Assembly: GCF_009671245.1 (NCBI RefSeq)
Contig: NZ_VTFS01000002.1
Span: forward strand, 186,001 to 250,000
Direction: 5' to 3'
DNA from: Marinicella rhabdoformis
Lineage (GTDB): Bacteria > Pseudomonadota > Gammaproteobacteria > Xanthomonadales > Marinicellaceae
DNA: 64,000 nt
Part shown: positions 26,508 to 35,559 of the stretch, one piece after another
Position numbering within the stretch: the first letter of the stretch is position 1
Layout of the letters: each line of letters begins with the position of its first letter
Notes under the pieces: generated by a model
The model's input: the letters and a program-made list of their open reading frames with translations, nothing else
What the model was told of the DNA's origin: nothing
The model's database searches: none
Made by a program: the position numbers and the translations under genes

Positions 26508-26534
26508 GAACCTAAACAAGTTTACCCTGTCAAA
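26508..26534 (+). promoter_or_regulatory. sigma-E-type promoter of rpoE
   Basis: GAACCT (26508-26513), exactly 16 nt, then TCAAA (26530-26534). This matches the extracytoplasmic sigma-E/AlgU pattern GAACTT-N16-TCAAA/TCTGA with one -35 mismatch, and supports positive autoregulation of rpoE. Confidence 0.65.
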
Positions 26535-26546
26535 TACGCAAATTTA

Positions 26547-27188
26547 ATGAATAAACAGCAAACTAACATGACAGAAACCAACTTAGATGTTGCTCTGGTA
26601 GCAGAAGCCAAGAAAGGTGAAATGAAAGCATTTGAAATGCTTGTCAATCGATACCAGCAAAGGGTAGCCAATGTGATTGCAAAATTTGTTCGTGATCACC
26701 ATGAAATTCAAGATGTGGCGCAGGAAGTTTTTATCAAGGTCTTTAGGGCGCTTCCAAATTTTAGGGGTGACAGCTCATTTTACACTTGGATCTACCGCAT
26801 TGCGGTCAATACAGCAAAAAATCATTTGGTTGCAAAAGGTAGGCGCATTCAAAATGCACCAGTTGAATTTGAAGAGGCTGAAAATTTTTCAAGTAATGAA
26901 GATTTCAGGAACTTAGATACACCAGATGCGGTCTATGCACGTGACGAATTGGAAGCAACCATGTCTAAAGCAATTGCAGCTTTACCTGATGACTTAAGAA
27001 TGGCAATCATCATGCGAGAAGTTGATGGTTTAAGTTATGAACAAATCGCAGAAAAAATGGATTGTCCAATTGGGACAGTTAGGTCGCGCATATTCAGGGC
27101 GAGAGATGCTGTTGACCAAGTCCTTAAGCCATTAAAGCTAACAGAAAGTACGAGAACAGTAAGTAAGAGAAAAGCACATGACAAATAA
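26547..27188 (+). CDS. rpoE: RNA polymerase sigma factor RpoE (AlgU)
   Basis: ECF sigma factor of envelope stress. Region 2 is AFEMLVNRYQQRVANVIAKF ... EIQDVAQEVFIKVFRALPNF, with FYTWIYRIAVNTAKNHLVA (2.3-2.4); region 4 is LPDDLRMAIIMREVDGLSYEQIAEKM with the GTVRSRIFRAR recognition helix. The start is ATG 26547 or ATG 26568 (MTETNLDVAL, closer to homologues). Downstream rseA, rseC and degP confirm identity. It overlaps rseA by 11 nt. Confidence 0.96.
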   Translation: MNKQQTNMTETNLDVALVAEAKKGEMKAFEMLVNRYQQRVANVIAKFVRDHHEIQDVAQEVFIKVFRALPNFRGDSSFYTWIYRIAVNTAKNHLVAKGRRIQNAPVEFEEAENFSSNEDFRNLDTPDAVYARDELEATMSKAIAALPDDLRMAIIMREVDGLSYEQIAEKMDCPIGTVRSRIFRARDAVDQVLKPLKLTESTRTVSKRKAHDK

Positions 27189-27780
27189 AGCAAGCCAAAA
27201 CATTTCAGAATTGATGGATGGCGAATTAGAAAAAGATTGCAGCAGGTTTTTATTAAAACGAATGCAATCAGATGAGCAACTCAGTGAGACATGGGATTCT
27301 TATCATTTGATGCGCTCTTATTTACATAAAACTGAGCAAGCACCTCTGATGAATGATTTGGGCTCGCAAGTTGTGGCGCAGTTGAATCAAGGGCGTGTTT
27401 CAATGGAGTCTAAACCGGAGAGCAGAATAGGTTCATGGCTCAAGCCAATGTTAGGTTCTGCAATAGCTGCATCTGTTGCATGGGTGGCTATTTTAAGTTT
27501 CAATACCAATGACACATTGACTGGTGTACAGACTCTTAATGATGTTGCGGTGATTAAAACTGCTGAACAATTAATTATTCCTCCTGCGGCACATACTGCG
27601 CGTGTAGAACAAATGCCACGGTACAGTAAATTCCCGTCATTAACACCCAAAGTTCAGCAATACTTAATAGAGCGAAATGGCCAGCAAGTAGAGGTGTTAC
27701 CTTCATACTATAACACTGAATATATGAAGCAATTGCAGCAACAAATCAAGAACAAGGAAAACGCTAAAACTGCCGAATGA
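27178..27780 (+). CDS. rseA: anti-sigma-E factor RseA
   Basis: 200 aa. The N-terminal cytoplasmic RseA domain is clear (ISELMDGELEKDCSRFLLKR, WDSYHLMRSYLH, residues about 8-50), followed by one transmembrane helix (PMLGSAIAASVAWVAILSF, about 90-108) and a periplasmic tail ending in a Gln-rich coiled segment. It would hold RpoE inactive until cut by regulated proteolysis. No rseB gene follows. Confidence 0.92.
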   Translation: MTNKASQNISELMDGELEKDCSRFLLKRMQSDEQLSETWDSYHLMRSYLHKTEQAPLMNDLGSQVVAQLNQGRVSMESKPESRIGSWLKPMLGSAIAASVAWVAILSFNTNDTLTGVQTLNDVAVIKTAEQLIIPPAAHTARVEQMPRYSKFPSLTPKVQQYLIERNGQQVEVLPSYYNTEYMKQLQQQIKNKENAKTAE

Positions 27781-28232
27781 TTCGTTTGGCAACCATAACA
27801 GCAAAAACCGAAGAAGCCGTCCAACTAAAGGTGGATAAACCCAATAGTTGTGACGGCTGTCAACTTCACTGCGACAAACCACTGTTTGATGTTTTTAAGC
27901 TTCACAAAGATCAGTTTTGGCTTAAAAAAGATAATAATGGGGTGTGCATCACCAACCCGGAATTAATTTTTTCAAATGAACGCGCTGTCGGTCAGAAAGT
28001 GGGTTTGGAATTGTCAGAGGGTAACCTCTTGAAATCTGCTTTTGTGGTCTATATTTTACCCATGCTGTTGGCTTTAATAACTATGGTGCTGGGACAAGCA
28101 TTGTTTACTCATAATATGCTGTCAGGTGATTTAGGCGCATTGTTGGGTTTTGTTATTGGCTTGGTTTTGTTTTATTGGTTGATGCATTTTAAAAAACCTC
28201 ACAAAGACATGCCAAAAGTAACGTTTATATAA
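27777..28232 (+). CDS. rseC: SoxR-reducing system / sigma-E regulatory protein RseC
   Basis: 151-aa inner-membrane protein of the RseC family: a short cytoplasmic N-terminus with the CDGCQLHC cysteine cluster (about 23-30) and two transmembrane helices (about 84-106 and 117-138). RseC positively modulates sigma-E and belongs to the SoxR-reducing complex in E. coli. ATGA overlap with rseA. Confidence 0.9.
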   Translation: MIRLATITAKTEEAVQLKVDKPNSCDGCQLHCDKPLFDVFKLHKDQFWLKKDNNGVCITNPELIFSNERAVGQKVGLELSEGNLLKSAFVVYILPMLLALITMVLGQALFTHNMLSGDLGALLGFVIGLVLFYWLMHFKKPHKDMPKVTFI

Positions 28233-28239
28233 TCAAACA

Positions 28240-28266
28240 GCACTTTTATACAATCTAGTAGTCTGA
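28240..28266 (+). promoter_or_regulatory. sigma-E-type promoter of degP/mucD
   Basis: GCACTT (28240-28245), exactly 16 nt, then TCTGA (28262-28266), lying 33 nt before the protease start. It differs from the sigma-E consensus GAACTT-N16-TCTGA at one position and mirrors the element before rpoE. Confidence 0.65.
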
Positions 28267-28298
28267 CAAGAAAATACTTTAATAATGGAGTTTTAGTG

Positions 28299-29660
28299 AT
28301 GAAAAAACATTTGATGATTTGGGTTTTATTGATGCCCATGGTTTTGCACAATGTGCATGCAAAAGAAGGTGGTTTGCCAGATTTTACGTCATTGGTGAAA
28401 GACACCAGTTCGGCAGTAGTAAATATTGTTGCACGAGAAAATGCCGATGAGCAAAATAAACCTTTGAGTCAACAAGAAGAACAGTTATATCGTTTCTTTG
28501 GTATGCCAGGTCAGCCACAAAATCGAGACCGTGTTTCAGGTGGTTCAGGGTTTATCATTTCAACAGATGGTTATATTTTAACTAACCGACATGTCATACA
28601 AGGTGCTGATAAGGTCACCGTTACACTAAAAGACAGGCGTGAATTGGATGCTGAAATTGTTGGAGAAGATGAGGCCAGTGATGTAGCAGTTCTAAAAGTT
28701 GATGCCAAGAATTTGCCTATATTAGAGGTGGGTACTGCTGACAAATTACAAATTGGAGAGTGGGTGATGGCGATTGGTTCTCCTTTAAGTTTTGAACACT
28801 CGGTTACCAAAGGGATCATTTCCGCTAAAGGGCGTCGAATGGGTAATCAGCAATATGTGCCTTATTTACAGTCTGATGTACCTATTAACAGAGGTAATTC
28901 TGGTGGGCCGTTGATAAACATGAGTGGCAAAGTAGTAGGCATCAATACATTAATTGTCTCTAACACTGGCGGGTATATGGGCATATCTTTTTCCATTCCG
29001 ATTGAAGTGGCGATGAATGTGGCTGATCAATTGAGGTCTCATGGCACAGTCAAGCGGGGTTTATTAGGGGTTGGTATAGAAGATGTGAATCAAGAAATGG
29101 CTGATTATTTGGGTATGGCTAAACCCAGTGGTGCTTTAGTCAATAATGTTTCAAAAGACTCTGCTGCTGAAAAGGCGGGTATAGAAGTCGGTGACGTGAT
29201 TGTTGAGTTCAATAATAAAACCATCATTATGGCCGAATCATTACCACCTGTTGTGGGCATGACCATGCCAGAAACAGGTGTAGAAGTAAAAGTGTTTCGA
29301 GATGGTAAGGTCAAAACGTTAAAAGCATCTTTGGACGCATTAGAGCCCGGATTGGTTGCCTCAAATGGTGGCGACGATAAAGCTTATGGTAAGGGGTTAG
29401 GGTTCACAGTGGGTTCATTAACAGAACAGTTGCAAGAACGGTCAGGTGAAACTGAGGGTGTTGTGGTCAAATCAGTAGATGAAGCCGTTGTGAGAAGGGC
29501 AGGCTTGAGGGTTGGTGACATCATTAAAAAAGTTGGAAAGGTGTCAGTAAGTAACCTCAAAGGTTTCAAAGCAGCAGTGGCTGACTTGGAAGAAGACGAG
29601 CCTTTGGTCTTATTAGTGAGACAAGGTGCTGCAAATCGTTTCATTGTGATTGAACGATAA
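28299..29660 (+). CDS. mucD: periplasmic serine endoprotease DegP/MucD
   Basis: About 453 aa, signal peptide (MKKHLMIWVLLMPMVLHNVHA). The trypsin-like domain carries His98 (LTNRHVIQG), Asp128 (EASDVAVLKVD) and Ser201 (NRGNSGGPL); two PDZ domains follow (from about 255 and about 365). It degrades misfolded envelope proteins. ATG 28299 was chosen over GTG 28296 because GGAG lies 8 nt upstream. Its location after rseC matches mucD of pseudomonads; degP/degQ naming is interchangeable. Confidence 0.93.
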   Translation: MKKHLMIWVLLMPMVLHNVHAKEGGLPDFTSLVKDTSSAVVNIVARENADEQNKPLSQQEEQLYRFFGMPGQPQNRDRVSGGSGFIISTDGYILTNRHVIQGADKVTVTLKDRRELDAEIVGEDEASDVAVLKVDAKNLPILEVGTADKLQIGEWVMAIGSPLSFEHSVTKGIISAKGRRMGNQQYVPYLQSDVPINRGNSGGPLINMSGKVVGINTLIVSNTGGYMGISFSIPIEVAMNVADQLRSHGTVKRGLLGVGIEDVNQEMADYLGMAKPSGALVNNVSKDSAAEKAGIEVGDVIVEFNNKTIIMAESLPPVVGMTMPETGVEVKVFRDGKVKTLKASLDALEPGLVASNGGDDKAYGKGLGFTVGSLTEQLQERSGETEGVVVKSVDEAVVRRAGLRVGDIIKKVGKVSVSNLKGFKAAVADLEEDEPLVLLVRQGAANRFIVIER

Positions 29661-29682
29661 GCCCGCAAGGTATAAAATAAGC

Positions 29683-29712
29683 GCAAATCCCGTGTTTTAC
29701 CACGGGATTTGC
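29683..29712 (+). terminator. intrinsic terminator after degP/mucD
   Basis: A perfect 12-bp stem, GCAAATCCCGTG with CACGGGATTTGC across a 6-nt loop, followed by CGTTTATT. It ends the sigma-E module before lepA, although the T run is short. Confidence 0.75.
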
Positions 29713-29743
29713 CGTTTATTGCCACCTGAAAAATTATAAAAAC

Positions 29744-31525
29744 ATGAAAAATATCCGAAACTTTTCCATCATTGCCCACATCGACCATGGCAAATCAACA
29801 TTGGCAGACCGTTTTATACAGGTTTGTGGCGGTTTGTCCGAACGTGAAATGGATGCCCAAGTTTTGGACAGCATGGATATTGAACGTGAACGTGGTATTA
29901 CCATCAAATCACAAGCAGTGAGTTTAAAGTTTGTCTCTCAATCAGGTGAAGCATACCAATACAATTTAATTGATACACCGGGCCATGTAGATTTTTCTTA
30001 TGAAGTGTCTCGTTCATTGGCAGCTTGCGAAGGTGCATTGCTGGTTGTGGATGCGGCACAAGGTGTTGAAGCGCAATCAGTGGCTAACTGTTATACAGCG
30101 ATAGAAATGGGGCTGGAAGTGATTCCTGTTATCAATAAAATTGATTTACCCTCAGCTGATGTAGACCGTGTCAAAAAAGAAATTGAAGATGTGATTGGCA
30201 TTGATGCCAGTGATGCTTTATTAGTGTCGGCAAAAACCGGGCTGGGAATTGGTGGGGTATTAGAGGCGATAGCTGATTTAATCCCCGCGCCAAAAGGAGA
30301 TCCAACAGCGCCGTTACAAGCATCAATCATTGACTCTTGGTTTGATAATTATTTGGGTGTTGTGTCCTTGGTTCGCGTATTTAATGGCGAGCTGAATGTC
30401 AAAGAAAAAATACAAATCATGTCACTCAAATCTGAGCAAGTGGTTGAAGGTCTGGGGCATTTTACACCCAAAAGAACACCTGGAAAAATATTGAAATGTG
30501 GTGAAGTGGGCTATGTGACTGCATCGATAAAGAATGTTCATGGCGCGCCGGTTGGCGATACCATAACGTTGACTAAACGACCAGCTGAGGCACCGCTGCC
30601 AGGGTTTATGGAATCTCAGCCAAGAGTGTTTGCAGGTTTGTTCCCAACCTCTGCTGAAGATTATCAAGATTTGAGAGAGGCGTTAGAAAAGTTGCGTTTA
30701 AATGATGCTTCCTTAGCGTTTGAGCCGGAGTCATCAACTGCGTTGGGTTTTGGCTACCGTTGTGGCTTCTTAGGCATGTTACACATGGAAGTCATCCAAG
30801 AGCGTATTGAGCGTGAATTTGATATTGATTTGGTAACCACTGCACCCACAGTTGTCTATGAACTTTTAGACAAGAACGGCGATGTGGTGATGTTGGATAA
30901 TCCAGCAGATTTGCCTGTCATGTTTCAAGAAATTCGTGAGCCCATCATTACAGCCAATATTTTGTTGCCGCAAGATCATGTGGGTTCTGTGATCAGTTTG
31001 TGTATTGAAAAGCGAGGTATTCAGAAGAACATGCAGTATTTGGGTAATCAAGTGCAGCTCACTTTTGATATGCCATTGAGTGAAGTGGTTTTAGACTTTT
31101 TTGACCGATTGAAGTCGGTCAGTAGAGGTTATGCTTCATTTGAGTATGAATTCAGTCATTATGAACCCGGTCCATTCATCAGATTGGATGTGTTAATCAA
31201 TGGTGATCGAGTGGATGCTTTATCTATATTAACCCACAAAGAAAATGCTCAAAGAAGAGGCCGTGATTTAACTGAGCGATTAAAAGAGTTGATACCAAGA
31301 CAAATGTTTGATGTGGCCATTCAAGCTGCTATTGGGTCTCAAATTATTGCACGTACTACGGTTAAAGCGTTGCGTAAAAATGTGACGGCAAAGTGTTACG
31401 GTGGTGATGCAACACGTAAGAAAAAATTATTAGAAAAACAAAAGAAAGGCAAGAAAAGAATGAAACAAATTGGCCGAGTTGAAGTGCCTCAAGAAGCCTT
31501 TTTGGCTGTTCTGAAAGTAGATTAA
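29744..31525 (+). CDS. lepA: elongation factor 4 (LepA)
   Basis: 593-aa translational GTPase. G1 [13 protein letters not shown] (11-23), G2 [10 protein letters not shown]3 DTPGHVDF and G4 NKIDLPSAD are intact; the C-terminal domain specific to LepA ([20 protein letters not shown]) is present. It back-translocates or aids ribosome assembly under stress. The lepA-lepB order is canonical. Confidence 0.98.
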   Translation: MKNIRNFSIIAHIDHGKSTLADRFIQVCGGLSEREMDAQVLDSMDIERERGITIKSQAVSLKFVSQSGEAYQYNLIDTPGHVDFSYEVSRSLAACEGALLVVDAAQGVEAQSVANCYTAIEMGLEVIPVINKIDLPSADVDRVKKEIEDVIGIDASDALLVSAKTGLGIGGVLEAIADLIPAPKGDPTAPLQASIIDSWFDNYLGVVSLVRVFNGELNVKEKIQIMSLKSEQVVEGLGHFTPKRTPGKILKCGEVGYVTASIKNVHGAPVGDTITLTKRPAEAPLPGFMESQPRVFAGLFPTSAEDYQDLREALEKLRLNDASLAFEPESSTALGFGYRCGFLGMLHMEVIQERIEREFDIDLVTTAPTVVYELLDKNGDVVMLDNPADLPVMFQEIREPIITANILLPQDHVGSVISLCIEKRGIQKNMQYLGNQVQLTFDMPLSEVVLDFFDRLKSVSRGYASFEYEFSHYEPGPFIRLDVLINGDRVDALSILTHKENAQRRGRDLTERLKELIPRQMFDVAIQAAIGSQIIARTTVKALRKNVTAKCYGGDATRKKKLLEKQKKGKKRMKQIGRVEVPQEAFLAVLKVD

Positions 31526-31535
31526 GGGAATAAAA

Positions 31536-32336
31536 ATGAACGAAATACATTTTGATATTGAAGCTTTTTTAGCTATTGCCAGTGCGATTACATTCGTTGG
31601 ATGGATTATTGCAAAACTAAAATTTAAAGGTGATGCAGAAGCGCCTGAAGGATTTGTTGGTGCATTAATTGGTTTTGGATATTCTTTTTTTCCAGTTTTT
31701 ATTTTCGTGCTGGTTATCAGAACTTTTGTTTTTGAGCCCTTTAGAATACCTTCTTCTTCTATGATGCCAACCTTATTAACAGGCGATTTTATTTACGTTA
31801 ATAAGTTTTCATATGGGCTGAAAATGCCAGTAACTCATGGTACCTTGATTGAAACAGGTCACCCAGAAAGGGGGGATGTAGTCGTGTTTAGATACCCGTT
31901 AGATCAAAGTAAAGACTATATCAAACGAGTTATTGCTATCCCTGGTGATACAGTATTTTATGATCGCCGGACTAAAAATGTATTTTTAAACGGTGAAATA
32001 GTGCCTCAGGAAGCAATGGGATCCTATGACGGTTTTCATGACGATATTTCACCACAAGGCTTGAACTTGAAAAAGGAAGCTTTGGGCGAAGGCAGAGAGC
32101 CTCATTTGATGTTAACCCACAACGGTTATGATAACTTATTTAAAAACACTAAGATGACTGTACCTGAGGGTCATTATTTTGTTATGGGTGATAATCGAGA
32201 CCATTCAGCTGATTCTCGGGTGTGGGGCTTGGTACCAGAAAGGAACCTGGTGGGCGAAGCCAAATTTATTTGGATGCACTGGAGAATTCCACACTTTTTT
32301 GAAGGATTGAAGCGAATAGGCAGTAAAATCAAATAA
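31536..32336 (+). CDS. lepB: signal peptidase I
   Basis: 266-aa inner-membrane peptidase cutting signal peptides. Two N-terminal transmembrane helices (about 8-26 and 43-65), catalytic Ser75 in IPSSSMMPTL, Lys130 in DYIKRVIAIPGD, and box E GDNRDHSADSR. Ten nt after lepA. Confidence 0.96.
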   Translation: MNEIHFDIEAFLAIASAITFVGWIIAKLKFKGDAEAPEGFVGALIGFGYSFFPVFIFVLVIRTFVFEPFRIPSSSMMPTLLTGDFIYVNKFSYGLKMPVTHGTLIETGHPERGDVVVFRYPLDQSKDYIKRVIAIPGDTVFYDRRTKNVFLNGEIVPQEAMGSYDGFHDDISPQGLNLKKEALGEGREPHLMLTHNGYDNLFKNTKMTVPEGHYFVMGDNRDHSADSRVWGLVPERNLVGEAKFIWMHWRIPHFFEGLKRIGSKIK

Positions 32337-32364
32337 TGCTTTCAATAATTGGCTCGAAGATTAA

Positions 32365-32393
32365 TTGACAAATGATTGAAATCTCATGATAAT
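32365..32393 (+). promoter_or_regulatory. near-consensus sigma70 promoter before DUF4845-rnc-era-recO
   Basis: TTGACA (32365-32370), 17 nt, GATAAT (32388-32393): perfect -35, one mismatch in the -10, ideal spacing. It lies in the 90-nt gap after lepB and would start transcription near 32400. Confidence 0.7.
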
Positions 32394-32426
32394 TATTCAC
32401 TGATTAAATAGAATTAAAACATTAAA

Positions 32427-32789
32427 ATGATGAAATCTTTAAAAAAAATACAAGGCTTAACTTTATTTGGCTTTATTTTTGTACTGGGTGTTCTTGGCTT
32501 CTTTGCATTTGCTGGTATGCAAATTGGGCCAGTGTATATGGACCACATGTCTGTAGTACAAGCAATGGAAACTGCAGCGGCAGAATCCTCACCCAATGAT
32601 TCTCCTGGTAAAATCAAAGATCGAATTAGTAAATTGCTGTATATCAGTTATGTAGACCAGGTTTCGGCTAAAGACTTTAAAGTGGTTCGAGGTAATGGTC
32701 GAGAGTTACAAGTTAAATACACTGTTGAAAAAGACTTTTTGTTTAACTTGGGTTTTATCATGAAATTTGAAGAGCGCGTTTCGCTCTAA
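32427..32789 (+). CDS. DUF4845 domain-containing membrane protein
   Basis: 120 aa, one N-terminal transmembrane segment (about 10-30, LFGFIFVLGVLGFFAFAG) and a small extracytoplasmic domain. Position between lepB and rnc, length and the GPVYMDHMSVVQAM segment fit DUF4845, a pilin-like membrane family of unknown role. Starts ATG 32427 or 32430. Confidence 0.8.
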   Translation: MMKSLKKIQGLTLFGFIFVLGVLGFFAFAGMQIGPVYMDHMSVVQAMETAAAESSPNDSPGKIKDRISKLLYISYVDQVSAKDFKVVRGNGRELQVKYTVEKDFLFNLGFIMKFEERVSL

Positions 32790-32795
32790 ATTATT

Positions 32796-33452
32796 TTGAA
32801 TATACTGGGACAACCCATCACATGGAATGATGAAGGCCTGTTGTCCCAGGCACTGACTCACCGCAGTGTAGGGAAAAATAACAATGAGCGCCTGGAATTC
32901 TTAGGTGACTCTGTTCTTTCTTTAGTTATATCGACACACCTGTACAATGAATACCCTCAACTTTCTGAAGGTGAACTTTCTCGATTACGATCTCAACTGG
33001 TCAAAGGCAAAACTTTAGCCGAAGTCGCACGCCATTATGAACTCGGTTCTAAGATTAAATTAGGCCAAGGTGAGATAAAGTCGGGTGGTGTCAACAAAAG
33101 TTCTGTATTGGCTGATGCTGTTGAAGCTGTGTTTGGTGCTGTTTTGTTAGACAAGGGTTATTCAAAAGCACAGGCTTTTGTTGCAGAAGTCATGCAGCCA
33201 TGGCTGGTTAAAATTGATCCCTCTGTGATTAAAAAAGATCCCAAGTCACACTTACAGGAAGTCCTGCAAAAGCAAGGTTTGGCATTGCCTGTTTATAAAA
33301 CGATTAAGGAAGAAGAAGTGAAGGATAATATCGAGTTCACAGTGAGTTGTCAGGTGGAAGAAAAAAAGTTGTTGGTTCAATCAAAGGCCAGTTCCAGGAA
33401 AAAAGCCGAGCAAGCCTGTGCGGAAAAATTAGTGGTGTTGTTAGATGAATAA
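32796..33452 (+). CDS. rnc: ribonuclease III
   Basis: 218-aa double-strand RNA endonuclease for rRNA and mRNA processing. The signature NERLEFLGDSVL gives Glu31, Glu34 and Asp38; Asp107 and Glu110 lie in LADAVEAVFG. A dsRNA-binding domain covers about 150-217 (DPKSHLQEVLQKQG ... ASSRKKAEQACAEK). The TTG start has no strong Shine-Dalgarno. Overlaps era by 8 nt. Confidence 0.96.
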   Translation: MNILGQPITWNDEGLLSQALTHRSVGKNNNERLEFLGDSVLSLVISTHLYNEYPQLSEGELSRLRSQLVKGKTLAEVARHYELGSKIKLGQGEIKSGGVNKSSVLADAVEAVFGAVLLDKGYSKAQAFVAEVMQPWLVKIDPSVIKKDPKSHLQEVLQKQGLALPVYKTIKEEEVKDNIEFTVSCQVEEKKLLVQSKASSRKKAEQACAEKLVVLLDE

Positions 33453-34350
33453 AAATTATAAAGCAGGTTATGTTGCCGTGATTGGCCGTCCTAATGTAGG
33501 AAAATCTACTTTAATCAATCAAGTCTTACAACAAAAGCTGTCGATTGTTTCTCATAAACCACAAACCACAAGACATCAAATCTTGGCTATTCACAGCACC
33601 AAAGACAGCCAAATGGTCTTTATTGACACGCCAGGTATTCATAACCAAAAAGGCACGGCATTAAACAAGCACCTTAATCAAACGGCGCAATCTTCATCGT
33701 TTGGTGTGGATGTGGTTCTTTTTCTGGTTGAAGCCATGAAATGGAATGATGAAGACAAAAGGGCAGCCAAAGTGGTTCAGCAGTCTTCTGCTAAGAAAAT
33801 CCTGGTTATCAATAAAGTTGATAAGGTCAAGAATAAGGAACAAATGATTCCTTTTGTTGAACAAATAGTTAATGAATTTCAATTTGATTCCATTCATTAC
33901 ATCAGTGCATTAAAAAATAAACAGGTCAATCCTTTGTTAGATGTGGTAAACAGTCACTTGCCTGTCAGTGAACCCTTATTTGATGATGAGCAGATTTCTG
34001 ATCGTTCTACTCGATTCTTTATTTCAGAATTAATTCGAGAGCAAATGATGGAGCGATTTCATCAAGAATTGCCCTACAGTGTGACTGTTGGGGTAGAGCA
34101 GTATGAAATTAAAGGACCAGTGCATCATATACACGCTGTGATATGGGTGGAAAGAAACAACCAAAAGCGCATCATCATCGGTAAGCAAGGTGATGCCATC
34201 AAGCAAATAGGTATCAATGCGAGGCATGAAATTGAAGCCTTTATTGAAGCCAAAGTGAATTTGAAACTGTGGGTCAAAGTAAAATCTTCATGGACTGATG
34301 ACATTCGCGCCATTGAAGCCCTGGGTTATACTGACGATTTTGCTGGCTGA
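33445..34350 (+). CDS. era: GTPase Era
   Basis: 301-aa GTPase that binds 16S rRNA near its 3' end and assists 30S maturation. G1 GRPNVGKST (12-20), G2 TTRH, G3 DTPGIH, G4 NKVD; the KH domain is in the last 90 residues (RIIIGKQGDAIKQIGINAR). rnc-era-recO is the standard order. Confidence 0.97.
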   Translation: MNKNYKAGYVAVIGRPNVGKSTLINQVLQQKLSIVSHKPQTTRHQILAIHSTKDSQMVFIDTPGIHNQKGTALNKHLNQTAQSSSFGVDVVLFLVEAMKWNDEDKRAAKVVQQSSAKKILVINKVDKVKNKEQMIPFVEQIVNEFQFDSIHYISALKNKQVNPLLDVVNSHLPVSEPLFDDEQISDRSTRFFISELIREQMMERFHQELPYSVTVGVEQYEIKGPVHHIHAVIWVERNNQKRIIIGKQGDAIKQIGINARHEIEAFIEAKVNLKLWVKVKSSWTDDIRAIEALGYTDDFAG

Positions 34351-34997
34351 TGCATGCTGATTCGGCATACCTTTTACACCGCAAAGCATTCAGTGACAGC
34401 AGTGAGATTCTTTATTATTTAACAGATTCTGATGGCCTGCTACATGTTTTGGCCAAAGGCAGTAAAAAAAATAAATCTCAGTTCAAAGGCCAGCTTCAAC
34501 CATTCTTACCTACTTGTATTTCTTGGCAGGGTCGTTCAAGTCTGAAGACATTAACACAAGCTGAGCAAACGGGCGTTTTTACATCGGTATCTTACCCCTA
34601 TCACGTGTCAATGTTGTACCTCAACGAATTGGTGATGCTTTTACGTATTGATGAATCCTTGTTTCAAGATGTATATCTACATTACCGGGATGCACTCAAT
34701 GCACTGCTTAATGAATCTGATATCAGTCACACTTTACGTCAATTTGAATGGCGATTGTGTTGTTTGATTGGTTATGAACTGGATTTACCACAAAATGTAT
34801 CAGAAGAGACGTTCATTACATTTGAGTCACAAAATGGCCTGATTGAAGACCATCAATGGCGAAGGTGTAAAGCCAGTGAATTTGCACAGTTTATTGAAAA
34901 TAAAACCTATAATCAAAAGGCCGTCAATTGGCTGATGCGGCAATTAATCCACCACATCACCCAGGGAAAGCCAATAAAAAGCAGGGAGCTTTGGTAA
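34350..34997 (+). CDS. recO: DNA repair protein RecO
   Basis: 215-aa recombination mediator. The N-terminal OB fold is visible (AYLLHRKAFSDSSEILYYLT, VLAKGSKKNKSQFKGQLQPF), followed by the helical domain with LYLNELVMLLRIDES. It is somewhat shorter than E. coli RecO (242 aa) and has no zinc cysteine cluster. TGATG stop/start overlap with era. Confidence 0.92.
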   Translation: MHADSAYLLHRKAFSDSSEILYYLTDSDGLLHVLAKGSKKNKSQFKGQLQPFLPTCISWQGRSSLKTLTQAEQTGVFTSVSYPYHVSMLYLNELVMLLRIDESLFQDVYLHYRDALNALLNESDISHTLRQFEWRLCCLIGYELDLPQNVSEETFITFESQNGLIEDHQWRRCKASEFAQFIENKTYNQKAVNWLMRQLIHHITQGKPIKSRELW

Positions 34998-34999
34998 GT

Positions 35000-35545
35000 T
35001 TATTGTGATTTAAGCATCAGTGGATTAACCAACTCGGTTTTTAAGTCCAGTTGGCGTAAAGCTTGAAACAACTTTTTCTTGGTGGCTGCGTTGTCAGGTT
35101 TCTTAGCAAAATTACGTACCAACTGCCTGATTGCCCCCACCTCATCATGATCAAATTGTTGATAAAGGGCGTCAAACAAAGGTGTGGCATTTTCTAAAAA
35201 ATGTTCAATCCATAGGTTGATTACTTGGTCACGGACCTGATAGTTGGCGTTTTGATTTTCTATCGCTTCAATGTCTGCTTGAATCTTTTCATAATCATGT
35301 TTCAGTAACACCTTGCCCATATACTGAAAATGGCGCTTTCTGGCTATGTGGCTTGTGATGCGTTTGCTTTCTTCAATTGCAGCAAGTAACACTTCAGGCA
35401 AATTTAATTTGGCACGACGGGTTTTTGGCATTTCTGACAATTCTTTGGCCAAATCTTGTAAACTATGAGCCAGTTTTTTAAGTTGGGTTTTGCTGAGGTA
35501 TTCGATGTCCTCGTCCTCTTCAAATCCTTTGTTTTTATCTACCAT
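35000..35545 (-). CDS. darP: ribosome biogenesis factor DarP (YjgA)
   Basis: 181-aa highly charged helical protein of the DUF615/YjgA family, now DarP, which assists late 50S assembly. SKTQLKKLAHSLQDLAKEL, LLAAIEESKRITSHIARKRHFQYMGK-type region and RQLVRNFAKKP are family blocks. It is divergent from pmbA with about 15 nt between starts, the usual arrangement (darP/pmbA). Confidence 0.93.
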   Translation of the reverse strand: MVDKNKGFEEDEDIEYLSKTQLKKLAHSLQDLAKELSEMPKTRRAKLNLPEVLLAAIEESKRITSHIARKRHFQYMGKVLLKHDYEKIQADIEAIENQNANYQVRDQVINLWIEHFLENATPLFDALYQQFDHDEVGAIRQLVRNFAKKPDNAATKKKLFQALRQLDLKTELVNPLMLKSQ

Positions 35546-35559
35546 GGGTTGATCTCAAT

